Source: Alitta virens (lineage: Eukaryota > Annelida > Polychaeta > Phyllodocida > Nereididae). From it: a stretch of 64,000 nucleotides of DNA. A program made the position numbers and the translations under genes. Below, one piece after another: positions 1-12,544 of this stretch (position 1 is its first letter; each line of letters opens with the position of its first letter). Location of the stretch: contig OW028582.1 in the NCBI GenBank assembly GCA_932294295.1, positions 35,505,204 to 35,569,203 on the forward strand. Reading direction: 5' to 3'. The notes beneath the pieces are model-generated. The model was not told the origin of the DNA. It was given only the letters and a program-made list of their open reading frames with translations, and searched no databases.

Positions 1-3000
1 AGCTTGCAGGTGAAGCATGTCTTGTCGTAACCTGGCATTCTCGAGCATTACGTTTTCTGCAAATACTAAAAATATTTCAATTGTTTGAAGGTTGGCCAAT
101 GTTGCTTCTCGTATCCTCTCAGGGCAATTTTAAATGGGTCAGTTGAAAATGGTAAAAAAATTAATAAAAATTCATATCAAATAACATTGGGACTTGTGCA
201 TTTATTTTTCCGTCGGCACATTTCATATTGGCAGATTTGAGAAGCTACAAATCAAAAAAGTGTCACCCTTACAGTGGATGTGCAATAAGCTTGCAGTCTC
301 CAATGATATGGTGATAACTTGACAATATGAAAAAATAAGTTACACGAAAAGGCACCGAATATTCATGCTATTTGTGTGGTTTGCTAAAAAGTTTCAAATA
401 AATTTAAGGTTCATCACTGATCAGAGAGATCATGGGTGGGTGGAGTTGAGTTTTACGTCCTGTATTTCTGCACCTGTTTGGCTAATTAGGACAGGCAGGG
501 ACCATGGCAATGAAATGATGGATGAAACAGCTATCCAACTTGAGCTTGACCCGGAATTGAACCCGAGACCCAGTGGCTACCACTGAGCTAGGTCCCTGAC
601 CAGAGAGATCCTCACAAAATATGGTAATTTATTAGGAATATTGGCTTAAATAGGCAACAGCGGTCTGTAATAATTGTACTTACCTAATTGACCTTCATTC
701 TCTGACAGCTGAGCAGCCTGCGATTTTGTAAAATTCGCGATCTGTTGTTCCAATATCTTATTATTCTCCAGACACTGACGAAGCCGCGTTTTGGTGATAC
801 CCTTGAACAATAAAAATCAAACCATAAGATTATTTGTTAGTGGAAAGAACTTGAACAAGAGGACTGCATAATCAGGGTTGCCACTCTTTAGCTATTTCAC
901 AATTCCCTGACTTTTTCCTGAAATTTCCCTTATGGAATCTAATTTTTTCCTGAAAAAACAAACACATGAAAACTTGTACATGTACGTTTGAAGGCCACTG
1001 TCATTGAAGTGTCACCTACACAGAAATTATTTAAATTTAACTGCAATTAACATCCACAGGATAAAGGATAAGTTCTGCAATCAGTCTGCTGGAGTGTTGC
1101 AGTATTAAATGCACATGTGAGCAAGGAAAATATATATTTTCCCTGACAGTGGTAGGTACTCTTTTCCCCAGAATTTCACTTACACTTACAGAGATTCCTT
1201 AACTCTTCCCTGACATTGGAATTTCCAGGCTTTTCCCTGATCAGTGGCAACCTTGACAAAAGGAATGAAGGACAATACTTACCAGTTCAGTCATGGTCCG
1301 AGACAGCAATTGGTTTGCTGATCTGTCACTGCCGTCTTTAGCATCTTTTTGTGCGATATTGTTCAGATATTTCTCATGCATAGTGACAACCTTATCTTCT
1401 AATTTGCGTACTTCAGACTTCAGTTTTTGAACTTGCTGTTTATCCCGATTAGTAGTATCATCACTTGACCTTGTTGGGTAACCATGATCATATAATAGTT
1501 TTTGTAACTGACCTGGAAGTTAAATACAATATGTGAGGACCATTATTATTTAAATTCATTTCTTTTGAGACAACTTCGAGAGGCTATGAGAGGATTAGAC
1601 TGTAACCTCTCGTGGATACTGCCATCATTAATTAAGCAAAGATAATTATTTATGGAGGAAAACTTAAAAATACTTGCCGACGAAGTTTTGGTTGGATATA
1701 AGAGACCTGGAGCCGTTCCAATATCGGTCCACTAAATTGCTGATACTCCTTATCACATCAGCTGACCTGTGGTCATCTGCCTCCAGTGGTAATCGTTTAC
1801 ATATCTGAATGACCAAACAAAAATAGGTTAGATACAAGGCAGCAGATACGGCGTAGAATCCGGTGCACTAAATGAGATAATATATTATGAGCGTTTGCCA
1901 GGAAATGCCATTGCCTGAGTTGATAAACATCAGATGGGTAGACCCCCATTCAGCGACCTTCTATGGTCTTTTTGGGTCTCCGTGACAACTTAATCGTCGA
2001 ATAAAGCAATCTGAGTCTGATCAAAGACTAATCAAAGAAAATACTCTGCATACTTGTGAAATTAAAACTTTTATGCAATAACATCCCCAATACCAAAAAG
2101 TATTGCAATGTATAATGATAACAAATACCAAGTTCACCTGATTAGCTGATGATAAGTGATTATCTCTAACCAAAACTTCTCCGTTTTTCAGTTTTGCTGC
2201 AATCAGTCAAAAGACAAAATAGAATTAATTAATTTAATCTTTTATCATAAATAACTGAGAAAACCAACCTATTCAATTAGCATCAGCAGTTCTAGAATAA
2301 ATTCTAACCAAAAACTTGTAACATATATTTATCGTCTTTTTTACGACAAGCTGAGGACTTCTTTCTTTCAAAAGAAAGTCATCACTGTTGCAACCAAAAT
2401 AACCTACATTTGTTTGTGGCATACTCCTTTAAAGGAAATCTTACTTTTCTCTAATTAATTAAGGCTGTTCCATTTAAAAACGGGGGGGGGGGGGGGGGGT
2501 TTGAAAAGCGGGGAAGGGAGGTGGTTGACCAGTATTATATCTTAATGTAGAAAAAATAGGGGGTGTGGGGGTGGGAAGGGGGTCTGTCAAAAACCAAAAA
2601 GCGGGGATGGGATGGGGGTTCTAAAATTTTCTCCTGTCCATCTCCCCCTCTTTTTTAAATGGAACAGCCCTTAACTAGGGCTACATCTTGTGAGCTGATA
2701 AAAGAAAATATCACAAAAATAAAATTTACCAGGTGTGAAGTGTCCATTTGCAGTGTATGATGTGTAAGCCAGAACTTCATCTTCAAATTTGAGATTCGGG
2801 TCACTTGAATAAAGATATAAAATAAAGTTGGCAAAATTAATCTAAGATATATAATGAAAATGAACAGTCTAGCATATGAATCAAACCCTTACATACCCAT
2901 TGATTTTGTATTTGTCGTTTGAATGATGTTTGTGTTTTTGAGATGCATTCGGTGTTAGACTCATGTCCGTCAGCGCAGAAATGTTGGGGTATTTTGTCTG

Positions 3001-6000
3001 AAAAGTATCCCGACCTGTTGTAAAAATACAAACATGGTGTGAAATTCCTGTAACATAACATTGGAGAAAATTTTGAGAGAACGCGTATATTATATACCAT
3101 GAACCATGTACTTCATATTATTCATCAATTTCGTTATTTTTTAACAAAACGAAAATGCATAACAAAACTGAAACCTACCAGTGTTAGATGTCAAGTTGTC
3201 TACAGATTTTGCTTTTGTTAACTGAATGTAAAAGAAATGAAAATCATTATCTGATAACAAATTGACATTAACCAAAATGAAAAAGAGTATAATGGTGTAT
3301 ATTATAATGATTATTTAACACCAATCATAACTTCATTTTTGAAGAATCCAAATTTTTTTTAATTAACCTGTTGTATCTTAGTGTCCTTATTTCTCTGCAG
3401 GTGTGACAGATCACTGGCGTATCCGATACCCTCCAAGTTCATTTGTCTAATATCTGTTTAGATAAATACATATTATAGGTCATTAAATCAAAAGTTATGA
3501 CAGAGAAGAGACAGCTATCCACAAAGTTCACAATGTTATTCACTACATTAAAAAAAAAACCTAAAATATCTCTAAAAATTTCCACTTATCAAGCAAAAAA
3601 AAAAAGGGAAATATTTTTCAAGGGTCCTATGTATTCTTTTCCAGAGTAAAAACTCTTTTCAGCAGAACGGGCAGTAAATTGCCTAAATGTTATTGAACTA
3701 AACCTGATTTGCATATTTCTATTTTACTTCCAAACCGTATCCACGGCAACACACCTTCAGGGTCATACGTCACAGCTTTTCTGTTGTGATGATTGTAGGT
3801 GTCTGTGTTTCTTAAAATATCCATAATACCAACGTCATCATCATCCAGAACTGGAAAAAAAAGTAAAACCATTGTCATTAAATATTGGCTAGTGCAAAAA
3901 TGTCACTGGTAGTAGCAAGAAATTGATGTCTTTTTGAATTATTGTTATTCATACCTCTTATTGGTATACATATTAAAATTCAATTACATATTTCATAATT
4001 GGAATAAATTAAATATAAACTGACATATATACTAAATTGCGCAAATGAAATTTAACTTTTAGAAAAAAAAAATTTGGAAATTTTTGAAAAACCAATAATT
4101 TTCAAAATACCATTCATAGGTTTGGCAAGAGATTTGACATGCTGTGTCCTCAGACTTTCTTGCTTCAAAGGTTTAATTTCACCAGGTGCAGATCTGAGAG
4201 AAATTCCCGCAGCTGTGCTTGTACAAAATAGCATCAAGGCCGCCTTCCTCTCACTGTCCCTAATTGCTCGCTCATCTGTGAAAAGACAAAGAAAAATAGA
4301 TCACCATGCAGCAAACCCTCAGCACAATGCAATAGCTGCTATAACTGTGCACATGCTTCTTGCCCTTAATAAAATCTGATCTCAACAAACCAGACAGCAC
4401 AAATCTAAAAATATTTCCTTTATTTGTAGTTTCATTGTAATATTAACCACATTTTACAAAAGTAAATTACCATGTATAGAAACCATTGAGTTTGTGCTAT
4501 ATATAGAGTTGGACTCTTTTGTATATAAATACAATTTACCTAGCCTCCTCAAATTTGGCAACAGATGAATGAGGATAAGTCTGTAATCAGGAGCAGTTTT
4601 TGCCACAGGGTTTAGTCGAAGGTCCAATTCTTCTAGATGTGTGTTGTGGCGCAAATGAAGCAATTCATCCAGGTTACCGACATTGTTGTAATATCTGGAC
4701 ATCCTTAAGGGCTCGTCTAATTGATTATTGATAAACATTTAAAAAAAACTCACTTATGGCAGAGTATACATGACACCTGTAATACATCTGAGGATTTTGC
4801 GTAAACAAAACAGGTTCAACAAGGATACAAGTTCAGCTTTTTCAGCAGTCTCAAAGATTTCAATCCCTGTAAAAAAGGAAGTAGTTATTATCAATGATCA
4901 ACTAATAGTAACTGCTTAAAGACTACATCAAGTTTTGTAATATGTTCTCTAATTATAATCATCATGAACATGTAAAACTTCCAAAGTTCAAATAGGCCTA
5001 TCTTCAAATTTAAGTGAAATCTGTTAAAATCTATTAAACACTTTCAGTATCAAATCCTGACATGCCTCAAAGGAAATTCTATAACTTTTAAATATCTCAA
5101 TAAGCAGAAAAAAAAGAGACGAGGGAAGCAGAGACCTGCGTAGAGAGCTATATAGGGATACTAATCCGCTTGGCCTACCCACCTCTGATAGGACAAGAGA
5201 GGGCCAGTGCCAGGATGAGGAAGTGGAAGCTCGGTGTTAAGGAGAGAGAGAGAGAGAAAGATTCCAATATGGCGTCGTCATTAACTAAATTTACGTAAGT
5301 AAATGATATAAGTACTTCAGTTAATTCTCACCTCCAATCGAGATATGGTATTATGTGATAGATCGAGGCTCTGAAGTCTCGTAAAATGTTTCAGAGCACC
5401 GTCCAAGTCTGCAATCTTCTCAAGATGTGATCCTCGCAAGGAAAGTGATTGGACCTCATCTGCAAATATCAAAACACAAAGTTTAGAAAATTTCATGTGT
5501 GATTATTACCCACTAACAAAAAATAACTGAATCCACTAAAAGACTAAACAATTTAATGGTTCGATCATAGTTACATTAGTCTGATTGTTGCTTATGCAAA
5601 TCACACCAGCCTCATTAATGTACTTCTTGTTAAAAAATAATAAAAAATTCCAGAAAATTCTTTATCAATAATGTGCCACAGTAGACCGATCCATCAGTCC
5701 CTACATGTAGATAGTGCCACAGTAGCCTTTAACAAAAACATGAAACCAATCAATAATAGCGGCTAGTATTGTAATCAAAACTGCAAAATAGACCGTGTTG
5801 ACAATTTTCAAACATAAATTTACTTTTCATACATAAAATAAAAAATATTCAAAACTTTATGTAGTGAACTAAAAGTACAATAAATCAACAAAGCATGGCA
5901 GCATAATTGTTCACAGATTATCATATATATAATTATAAAACTTTAAACAGGACCTGGAAATTTTGTTAATGAGAAAATCTGTTTTATCTTTATAAGTCTG

Positions 6001-7439
6001 CTGTAGGGAGACACTCTAAAACATTTCAAATATATTATATTAAAAAGCGAAATGTCGTCAACGGTCATATAAATACCAGTTTTGTATTCATGAACATCAA
6101 ACTATTAAAACTGGCACATTATCAAAACACACATTGATTTACACATGCGACCTGGATTTTAAACCAAAATATGATATTCCATACCAGGCACATTATCTTA
6201 AGAACAAAAAGTTTCAATTAAATCTGTATCTCTGCTCAGTAAAAGTTATGTATATGAAGATATACATTTAAGTGCCAAAAGGTATAACTTACTGCCTGTT
6301 ATACACCTAACAAAAGCCATGAGACCAAATGTGTTATGTACAGTGATAACAGTTTTTCCACAGTTGATCAATAATGTTTACATGCCCAGCCCATCAGGCT
6401 GTTAAGCACACCAGCAGTTACAGTTGATCAGCTGTGTGTATTACTAAGCAGCTAAGCGACAACATATATATATATATATCATCATGTCAATTGCATCTTT
6501 TTATATATTCTAGAATGACAGGAAACCTGCCCAACTATAGCTTCACCTTTGCATTAATTTCCTCCATGCTCTCTTATTAATGATCACTAATCGAGGAATT
6601 TAAAGTTTCCTCATCATATCGTTCATAGTCAGGTGGCTATGGATTTTTGAAAATTTGTTCTGATATTAAAATAGGCATTTATGAATTTCAGCATAAGCTA
6701 TGGCTTATTATGCAATATACATGTGAGCCACTGCAAGGGGAGGGGGCTATAGTGCTAGGACTTGCGTTCACTGATCTGGTACCTGTTCAGCTGGCAGGCC
6801 CATACCCAAGGGGGGGGGGGGGGGGTTGTGTTGAGAGGGTCGTTCGATTTCATGAAAAAGACCCACCCCATGCCAGCGGCTAGCGGCTGGCTACGGGCCT
6901 GGCAGGGCTGGAACTAGCCCGAGAAACTCTGACTGACCACACGCCGCTGTCAGCTCTTATTCATATTGTGACGTTTATTGTGAGCCGCCATTGCGGTGAT
7001 CATAACGCTCACAAAATATCAGATAATAAATAAGAGCGAAAATCAGATATCTCAGGCAAGTCTGGAACCTGCTCGCCCTCACTCTCACCCCCCCCCCCCC
7101 CTTTCCTTATTTTACCTTCTTTATTTTGAATAAATTAAAAAAAATTAACTACAATTTTAGAATGTATGACAGCTAATTGTTCAGTCTGAAGTGAATTAGC
7201 ATCATTAGCAACCAGCAGCAAGCGGCGCCATTTTCAAAACTTCCAACTGCATGTAACCTTTACTATTAAAGCTTTAGCCTAGTTCACTTGGTTTAGGCTT
7301 AACAAGTTCACAGTAACAAAGGAAACTTGAACACGTGCAGTTTAACATCACCCAGTTAAGTATACGATTTCATACCAGCATCTCTGTCTCCTAAACCAAC
7401 TTTTTGGCGAATATATTCTTCAGAAATAGACAACAACAT
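1..7439 (-). CDS. CEP72: CEP72-like centrosomal leucine-rich-repeat protein (3' end outside window)
   Basis: CEP72 is a centriolar-satellite and centrosome protein that helps organise gamma-tubulin and spindle poles (family knowledge). Coding exons read on the minus strand: 7376-7439, 5332-5459, 4829-4866, 4540-4694, 4111-4275, 3755-3850, 3368-3453, 3179-3221, 2897-3014, 2730-2803, 2138-2196, 1678-1804, 1283-1512, 684-801 and 1-56 (partial). All joins keep frame, giving about 519 residues so far. The N-terminus has the EEYIRQKVGLGDRDA motif. It is followed by leucine-rich repeats (residues about 22-130) ending in LDLRLNPVAK and PDYRLILIHLLPNLRRLDDE, the CEP72/LRRC36 signature. A mid-region NLVDRYWNGSRSL matches the conserved CEP72 segment, and the last exons are coiled-coil-like (Q/K/E/L rich). 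The exon 12 donor is GC, not GT. The exon 6 donor is ambiguous: position 3755 was chosen, but a later in-phase GT is also possible. LRRC36 is the main alternative name. Confidence 0.88.
433..598 (-). mobile_element. tRNA-derived SINE with target-site duplication
   Basis: Read on the minus strand, the 5' end holds a tRNA-like A box (TAGCTCAGTGGTAG) and B box (GGTTCAATTCC) in tRNA spacing. The insert is flanked by 15-base direct repeats at 418-432 and 597-611 that differ at one base. It lies in the last intron visible of the CEP72-like gene. Confidence 0.75.
873..1255. mobile_element. Inverted-repeat element (MITE-like) in CEP72 intron
   Basis: The ends read TCAGGGTTGCCACT and, inverted, CAAGGTTGCCACTGA. 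The interior carries repeated CCCTGA and TTTTCCCTG motifs near both ends. No clear target duplication was found, so the superfamily is unassigned; hAT-like ends are possible. Confidence 0.5.
2463..2670. mobile_element. MITE with TTAA target sites (piggyBac-type)
   Basis: Terminal inverted repeats of about 18 bases begin GGCTGTTCCATTTAAAA on the left. The right end, read inverted, is GGGCTGTTCCATTTAAAA. TTAA flanks both ends (2459-2462 and 2671-2674). The interior is G-rich, including a long poly-G run. It lies in an intron of the CEP72-like gene. TTAA duplication is typical of piggyBac-class elements. Confidence 0.65.
6795..6901. mobile_element. Short inverted-repeat element with poly-G core
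   Basis: CAGGCCCATACCCA at the left end mirrors TGGCTACGGGCCTG at the right, around a run of G. Short CAGGCCCGTAGCC...-type repeats with homopolymer G are common dispersed elements in marine invertebrate genomes. It lies in intron 1 of the CEP72-like gene. Confidence 0.45.
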
Positions 7440-8048
7440 GTTCAATCATAACACAAGTCTGGTTCTGGCATAATAAGCTAGACGGCGTCTTCGTGAAGCA
7501 CATGTGGCGCCACTACCGGGATGCGTTGTAGGCCAGGTGCTTTGGATTGGACATGTGGGCTGTTACAAGAAAACGTTAGTTTTGCCCTTTGAAAGCCGAG
7601 ATTTGGTATGACAGTTGCTGAAATATAATTTTAGTTAATATATATGATGTTGTTGAGAGTGCCCAGTGATGCACTTCAAATTCCATGTTAGACTAGCTAC
7701 GTTCCACGTACAGGACTTCACAGAGTCAGAGAAGATAAAAGAGCCTATAATATACGCTATATATCCATTCACTGGTCGTGTAATGTGTAATGTTCATCTC
7801 GAACACTTGGAAGTTTAACCCAAGTACGTATTTATTATGTAAAGTGGTAAGATAGCCCCACACATTCTGAGGGAAGCTGGCCCCAGCATTAACCATGGAT
7901 ACTAATCCATGCACTAACTATAAGACAGGTTGGCCCCCACTGTCACTGCCCAGTTCAGAAGCTATTATGTAAAACTATTGTTTATCCTTTTTTGTGAAAA
8001 TAGCATTAATTGCATGTTTAGCATATTTGTTTCAGGGATGTAACAAAA
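7440..8048. promoter_or_regulatory. Shared head-to-head upstream region of CEP72-like and Schlafen-like genes
   Basis: About 600 bases separate the divergent start codons at 7439 (-) and 8049 (+). The first 130 bases are locally richer in G+C and CpG than their surroundings. No TATA box was found for either gene, so a TATA-less bidirectional promoter is inferred from geometry only. A probable 3' splice site (TTTCAG at about 8031-8036) just before the 8049 ATG suggests the plus gene has an upstream noncoding exon. Confidence 0.4.
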
Positions 8049-11000
8049 ATGGCAGGTTCAGGGACTGGCAAGAAACGTAAAAAATGTTACGTGGAAGGTC
8101 AGCTGATGCCAGTTGAAGAGAGTTACTATCATGAATTCAAAGCTCACTTAAATGTTTGTGATGAGGAGATTCCTGAGTGGGCAGTGAATGGAGATCGCAG
8201 AACAAGAGCTCCTGTTTCCAGGTATAACGATAACAATATCTGTATTGCATTGCCATAATACATTTGAATTGTTTTGGAGTAGAGTGCCAGCAATCAAAAA
8301 GACCTGCAAACAAATTCTTGTGAGTGTAAAGGTCAATTCGACTAACAACAAATTTGTATGCATGAGAAGGTCAATTCGACTAATAACATTCTTGTGAGTG
8401 TAAAGGTCTATTTGACTAACAACAAATTCCTATTAGTGTAATACTCACGCAGGCATTGAAAGACTTTTTGAGAATATTTAATAAACCTAAAGTTTCAATA
8501 TGTTATTAACCACCAGCAATGATTTTCTCACTTGTGCTTTTTTTTTGATAAGTCATCCAATCGATTCTTTGGAAAAAGAAATCAGAACCAAAGCGGTGAA
8601 TGTATATTGAAAAATGTTAGCGACCTGCATAGGCATCTGTACAAGCAGTTGTGGTATGCTTGACATTTTAATTTATAACATTTTTATCGATTGCAGAACA
8701 ATCAACGCCTTTCTTAACTCGGGAGCTGGTGGAACTGTCTACATGGGCGTGTTGGACAGCGGGGTCGTGAAGGGATTCCACATGACACAGTTCACGGTAA
8801 GTTTTTATATCTGATGAAGGTCTTGGGTTCATGAGTTGGATGATGATCACAAACTCAAAATATTATGGTATGTGGGCATAGTATAAATTGCAGGTAAAGA
8901 ATCTTTAGGGCTGGCCTGTTTTTGTGTACACCCGGAAGTAATCGCATAATACATGACGTCACAACAGCCCAATTATGAATGGCATCATCTAGCATTGTGC
9001 ATTGGTGACGTCATGTATTGTATTGGTACTTCCAGGTACAATGGTCACACGAGAACTGCCCAGCCCTATCTCCTGAAAATATTTCCTTGTTATAGATAGA
9101 TGCTTTTAATGAAGTTGCTCATCATAAATGGGTGCATCTATAATGATATGTCTCTTTGATCATATTAGGAGTTCATTTTACACAATCAATTCAGTTCATA
9201 CAAAATCGATTGTTCATTTTTTGACTGGCTAGGACAATAGCTCTTTGTGTCAAAACGAGACTTTACATCTTCTTTACATCGAGTCCCAGCTTGTAATTGA
9301 GTAACCATGGCAACTCTTGTTCTCTGCATTACAGAAGGACCACGCCTTAATAAACATTGACGACCTTTTGACCAAGAGGTACATGCCGCCAGTTGACCCT
9401 CATCGATTTAAGGTCAAGTTTGTCACCGTGGTCGAACAAAACTTGACTGAGGAACAGTTGGAGCCTATTCTTAACTATGACTCAAAGTAAGGATATGTTA
9501 TTTATTGATACACCTAAAATATGTTGGTTGTAAAAGGTAAAATTACTAGCAATGTGTTGTATGTTCTAGTTTGTTTCGGTTTACTTAATAATTATCGTAC
9601 CGGTATGGTGCCTCCAAAACGAATACCGGTACAGCCACGCCGTTATACGATACGATGGCCTTCATTTGGGTTTAGTGCAGTATAGCGGACCCAAATTTAT
9701 GCCCATATTTGGCGCCCATTAAAAATCTAATTTTATCAAATATTTCACAAGTTTGAAGTTCTAGCACAATTTAAATAACATTTGGTGCAGATAAGCAGGG
9801 GTTTAGGGGCAGTAGCCCCCAAGAAAAAGCTAAAATAAACACTGTCTTTACCGTGAAGATGAAACCGCCGTCATAAATACATTTGTTTGTGACGTCATAC
9901 ATAGATTTCATGCATTTTTACGTCATAGGCCTGGCAATGAGACTCGTTAAATATGGTCATAAATCTGGGTCCGCTATACTGTACTTTTCCCCGTCATTTT
10001 ACTGTATTTACATGCTGCAAATGTGTTTAAATGGTCTTGTAAATCAATTTAACTTTGATGAATTGCAATTAGGAAGTTGCCAACATGATGACCAGTGTTA
10101 ATCAAAAGTGTGAATTGAACTTGACTACACCCTAGAAATGTTCAATAGTTAATTGCAATTCAACATATCAAAGCAGAACAGAAAGCATTGCAGGCCTATT
10201 AGATTAAAGTTATCTTAATTGAACTTCCTACTATTACTATTACTCTATTACCCCAGGATACCATCAATATAAGAATTATAGGATTCATCATTAATGTCCA
10301 CTTTTTTTGCCATTATTACAAGGATTTGGCTATAAAAAAGAAAAAGAAGCTGAAAACTGACTTACATTTATTTAGATCTATTATGATAGAGAATACCTGT
10401 AAGTTTTACACAGTTCTGGAATATAGACATTAAAACTGATCTTGGAGACCGGCGTATGGTACATTTTCTCGAAAACCTTACCAGATATTATTGTTAATTA
10501 TGATTTATGAATAATTAAACATAAGAAAAGTGATTTTCTGATAAGAAAATAGATGGAAAGCTAACTAATATGGATTAAAAAGCATGATTGCCACAAGCAT
10601 TTTATTCTATATCTTTATTCCAATTGCATATCAATGATATGTAACAAATATCGATTGACTGTATCGACCATACGTATCGTATCGATTGAATCAAACGATA
10701 TAGAGCACTAGTATGTTCAACAGATTGAGTTAGGGGAAAGAAAAACAGTGTAGATTCCTCAATGCAATGACTTTTACTTTGTTCATTACATGGAGCATCA
10801 TATATGTCACATGATGTGTTACATAATGCTCTGATTTCTGTAAAAGGGGTCTCATTAACCATTCTGAATTTGACTTTGGATTTGTTTTTCTTTTTTGAAG
10901 TAAAGAAAAATGGCATCTGAAAAAAAAAAAGGTCAATATTTGTCATGTAGATTGATTGTCTGTACTTTTAAAAATTTTACTTTAATACCATTCCTCTAAA

Positions 11001-12456
11001 GATCTGCAGTGGACATAAATTCTAGGAAGAAAGAACATTATCTTCGGTCAAGCAGTCACTGTTGGTGCCACAGAGACTGTAAAGCTCAACTGCAGCATGT
11101 AAGTGTCAGAAATATTGCATACAAACTCACTTTCCTTGTTGAAAATGATTTTTTAAAGTATTTATTTTTTCTAATTCCAAATTTATGTGTTGTATTCTGT
11201 CTCTTGCCGAGACCCTCGAGACCCGAGGGTCCCTAGAAACTCATTGTAAACTACTCGCCAGAGATTGCACACAACTTACCCAGCCACTTTTGACCTATGG
11301 TCCTCGATTTAAACTGGCTCTTTATTATACAAGGAATACGATAACTGCCAAAATTAGGATATTATACACTCTCTCCAAAGCAATCGATAGCAGTGAACAT
11401 TGGACTCGTTAGTGCAGCCGGCAATATATTGTGTGTGCGTGGCAATAATGTAAATATAGTCCACGTGAGTTTTGGTAGACTGCAAGCTGACACTCGCAAA
11501 TAATTAAGCAGTCTACTTGTATACAGAAGTTGTTTCATATTGTGAGAATTCATTCAACATAAAATTGATGAGAAATTCTAGAGAATGTTCTAATTGCAAA
11601 TATTTTCAGACCTATAAGTCACCTGTTGTTGTATGTATGTAATTATTGCCTGTTATTTTCTTTTTCCAGGGAAGACTGCCCTCGTCGTATGTGGTAGAAG
11701 TGACCATCCTGCCTTGGAAACCAGACGACCCTCGAAATGCCAACTCAGCAGTCGGTGAACTCCGAACTTACCCCATTCATCAAGATGAAACGGGATTTTG
11801 CTGGTTCAGAAGACAGGCTGGACTTATCAGGGTAAGTAGCGTTAAAATTTTAAGAACTGAATATTCCCTGGAGGGCTTTACTCTCAACTGAGTCTTCCTA
11901 CAGAGCTGATGGCATATGAAGGTGTACATATCTCACAATGTAGCCAGTGGGTAATTGTTTTGTACCACTGAAACCCACCCTCTGGCCAGAACGAAATATT
12001 TCTATTACATGCCATGTCAATGTGTCCATCGGATTCCTGTTACGATTCACTTGAAAATAATGCTCTGTCTACGATTGCAATTCATCTAGTTATAAATTAA
12101 TGTCAGTCACATAATCAGATGACAATCTTAGCTTTCAGAAATTTTGAATTTAAAAAATCAGAATAACATTGCTGCTAGTCTGGTATATCGTAGCTTCTGC
12201 AAGTTACTCTGAATTTTTTCCCCATTGTAGTATACTTATGAAGAAGTGGCTGACCTTGCAAAGGAAACTGTAGCTGTGCATTATGAACCTCAACTCCAAA
12301 GGTACGAGCGACATTTCCCAAATTTTTCCTTGCACTAAGGCAAACGCATTAAGACAAATGCACTAAGACAAATGCATTCTCACACTATAATATCATATGT
12401 TTTGTCCCTCTTCCAGCATGCGAGCGGAGATTGAAGAGCTTCTGAATAAAAAGTAA
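8049..12456 (+). CDS. Small Schlafen-like protein with AlbA_2 domain
   Basis: Seven coding exons: 8049-8221, 8697-8796, 9335-9486, 11002-11098, 11670-11831, 12231-12301 and 12417-12456. All are in phase and encode 264 residues. A basic GKKRKK stretch (residues 7-12) could be a nuclear signal. The AlbA_2/Schlafen-core features are EESYYHEFKAH (23-33, the family E-x4-EFK motif) and NAFLNSGAGGTVYMGV (61-76, the glycine-rich strand motif). HCWCHRDC (161-168) has the Cys/His spacing of the Schlafen zinc site. The protein ends after a helix-like tail, with no helicase domain, so it resembles short Schlafen-like (SLFNL1-type) proteins rather than long vertebrate SLFNs. Schlafen cores bind nucleic acid and some cleave tRNA/rRNA; activity here is unknown. 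The 8049 ATG was chosen because the EFK motif follows directly in the first exon. The gene is head-to-head with CEP72-like. Confidence 0.85.
8908..9066. mobile_element. 159-bp MITE with TA target duplication
   Basis: The ends GGGCTGG and CCAGCCC are flanked by TA on both sides (8906-8907 and 9067-9068). Longer imperfect inverted arms include CCGGAAGTA and TACTTCCAGG. Two TGACGTCA palindromes sit symmetrically at 8954-8961 and 9006-9013. It lies in intron 2 of the Schlafen-like gene. The TA duplication suggests the Tc1/mariner class. Confidence 0.65.
9678..9981. mobile_element. 304-bp pogo-like MITE
   Basis: Terminal inverted repeats of about 24 bases begin CAGTATAGCGGACCC. TA follows the right end (9982-9983); the left flank is TG, one change from TA. 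CAGTA-starting ends with a TA target are typical of pogo/Tigger-type elements. It lies in intron 3 of the Schlafen-like gene and contains TGACGTCA at 9890-9897. Confidence 0.6.
11275..11470 (+). repeat. Dispersed repeat, copy 1 of a CCCAGCCACTTTTGACC family
   Basis: It begins CCCAGCCACTTTTGACC and shares about 190 diverged bases with 36886-37080. The first 60 bases also resemble 32381-32450. It lies in intron 4 of the Schlafen-like gene. No coding capacity was seen. Confidence 0.55.
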
Positions 12457-12538
12457 ATGATTTTATTTGTGCAATTTAGTACATAAATTGACTTTCTATG
12501 TTTGTGAATAGTACTTAATATTTTTTGCTGTTTTTGAA

Positions 12539-12544
12539 AATAAA
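12539..12544 (+). terminator. Polyadenylation signal AATAAA of Schlafen-like gene
   Basis: A canonical AATAAA lies about 80 bases after the stop codon at 12454-12456, followed by TG/T-rich DNA. This is the likely 3' end of the Schlafen-like transcript. Confidence 0.6.

Noticed and set aside
365..586. 73-codon plus-strand open frame
   Set aside because: It overlaps a tRNA-derived SINE on the other strand and has no family resemblance.
433..598. Genuine tRNA gene
   Set aside because: A and B boxes are present, but the acceptor stem does not pair cleanly, the body extends beyond tRNA length and target-site duplications flank it.
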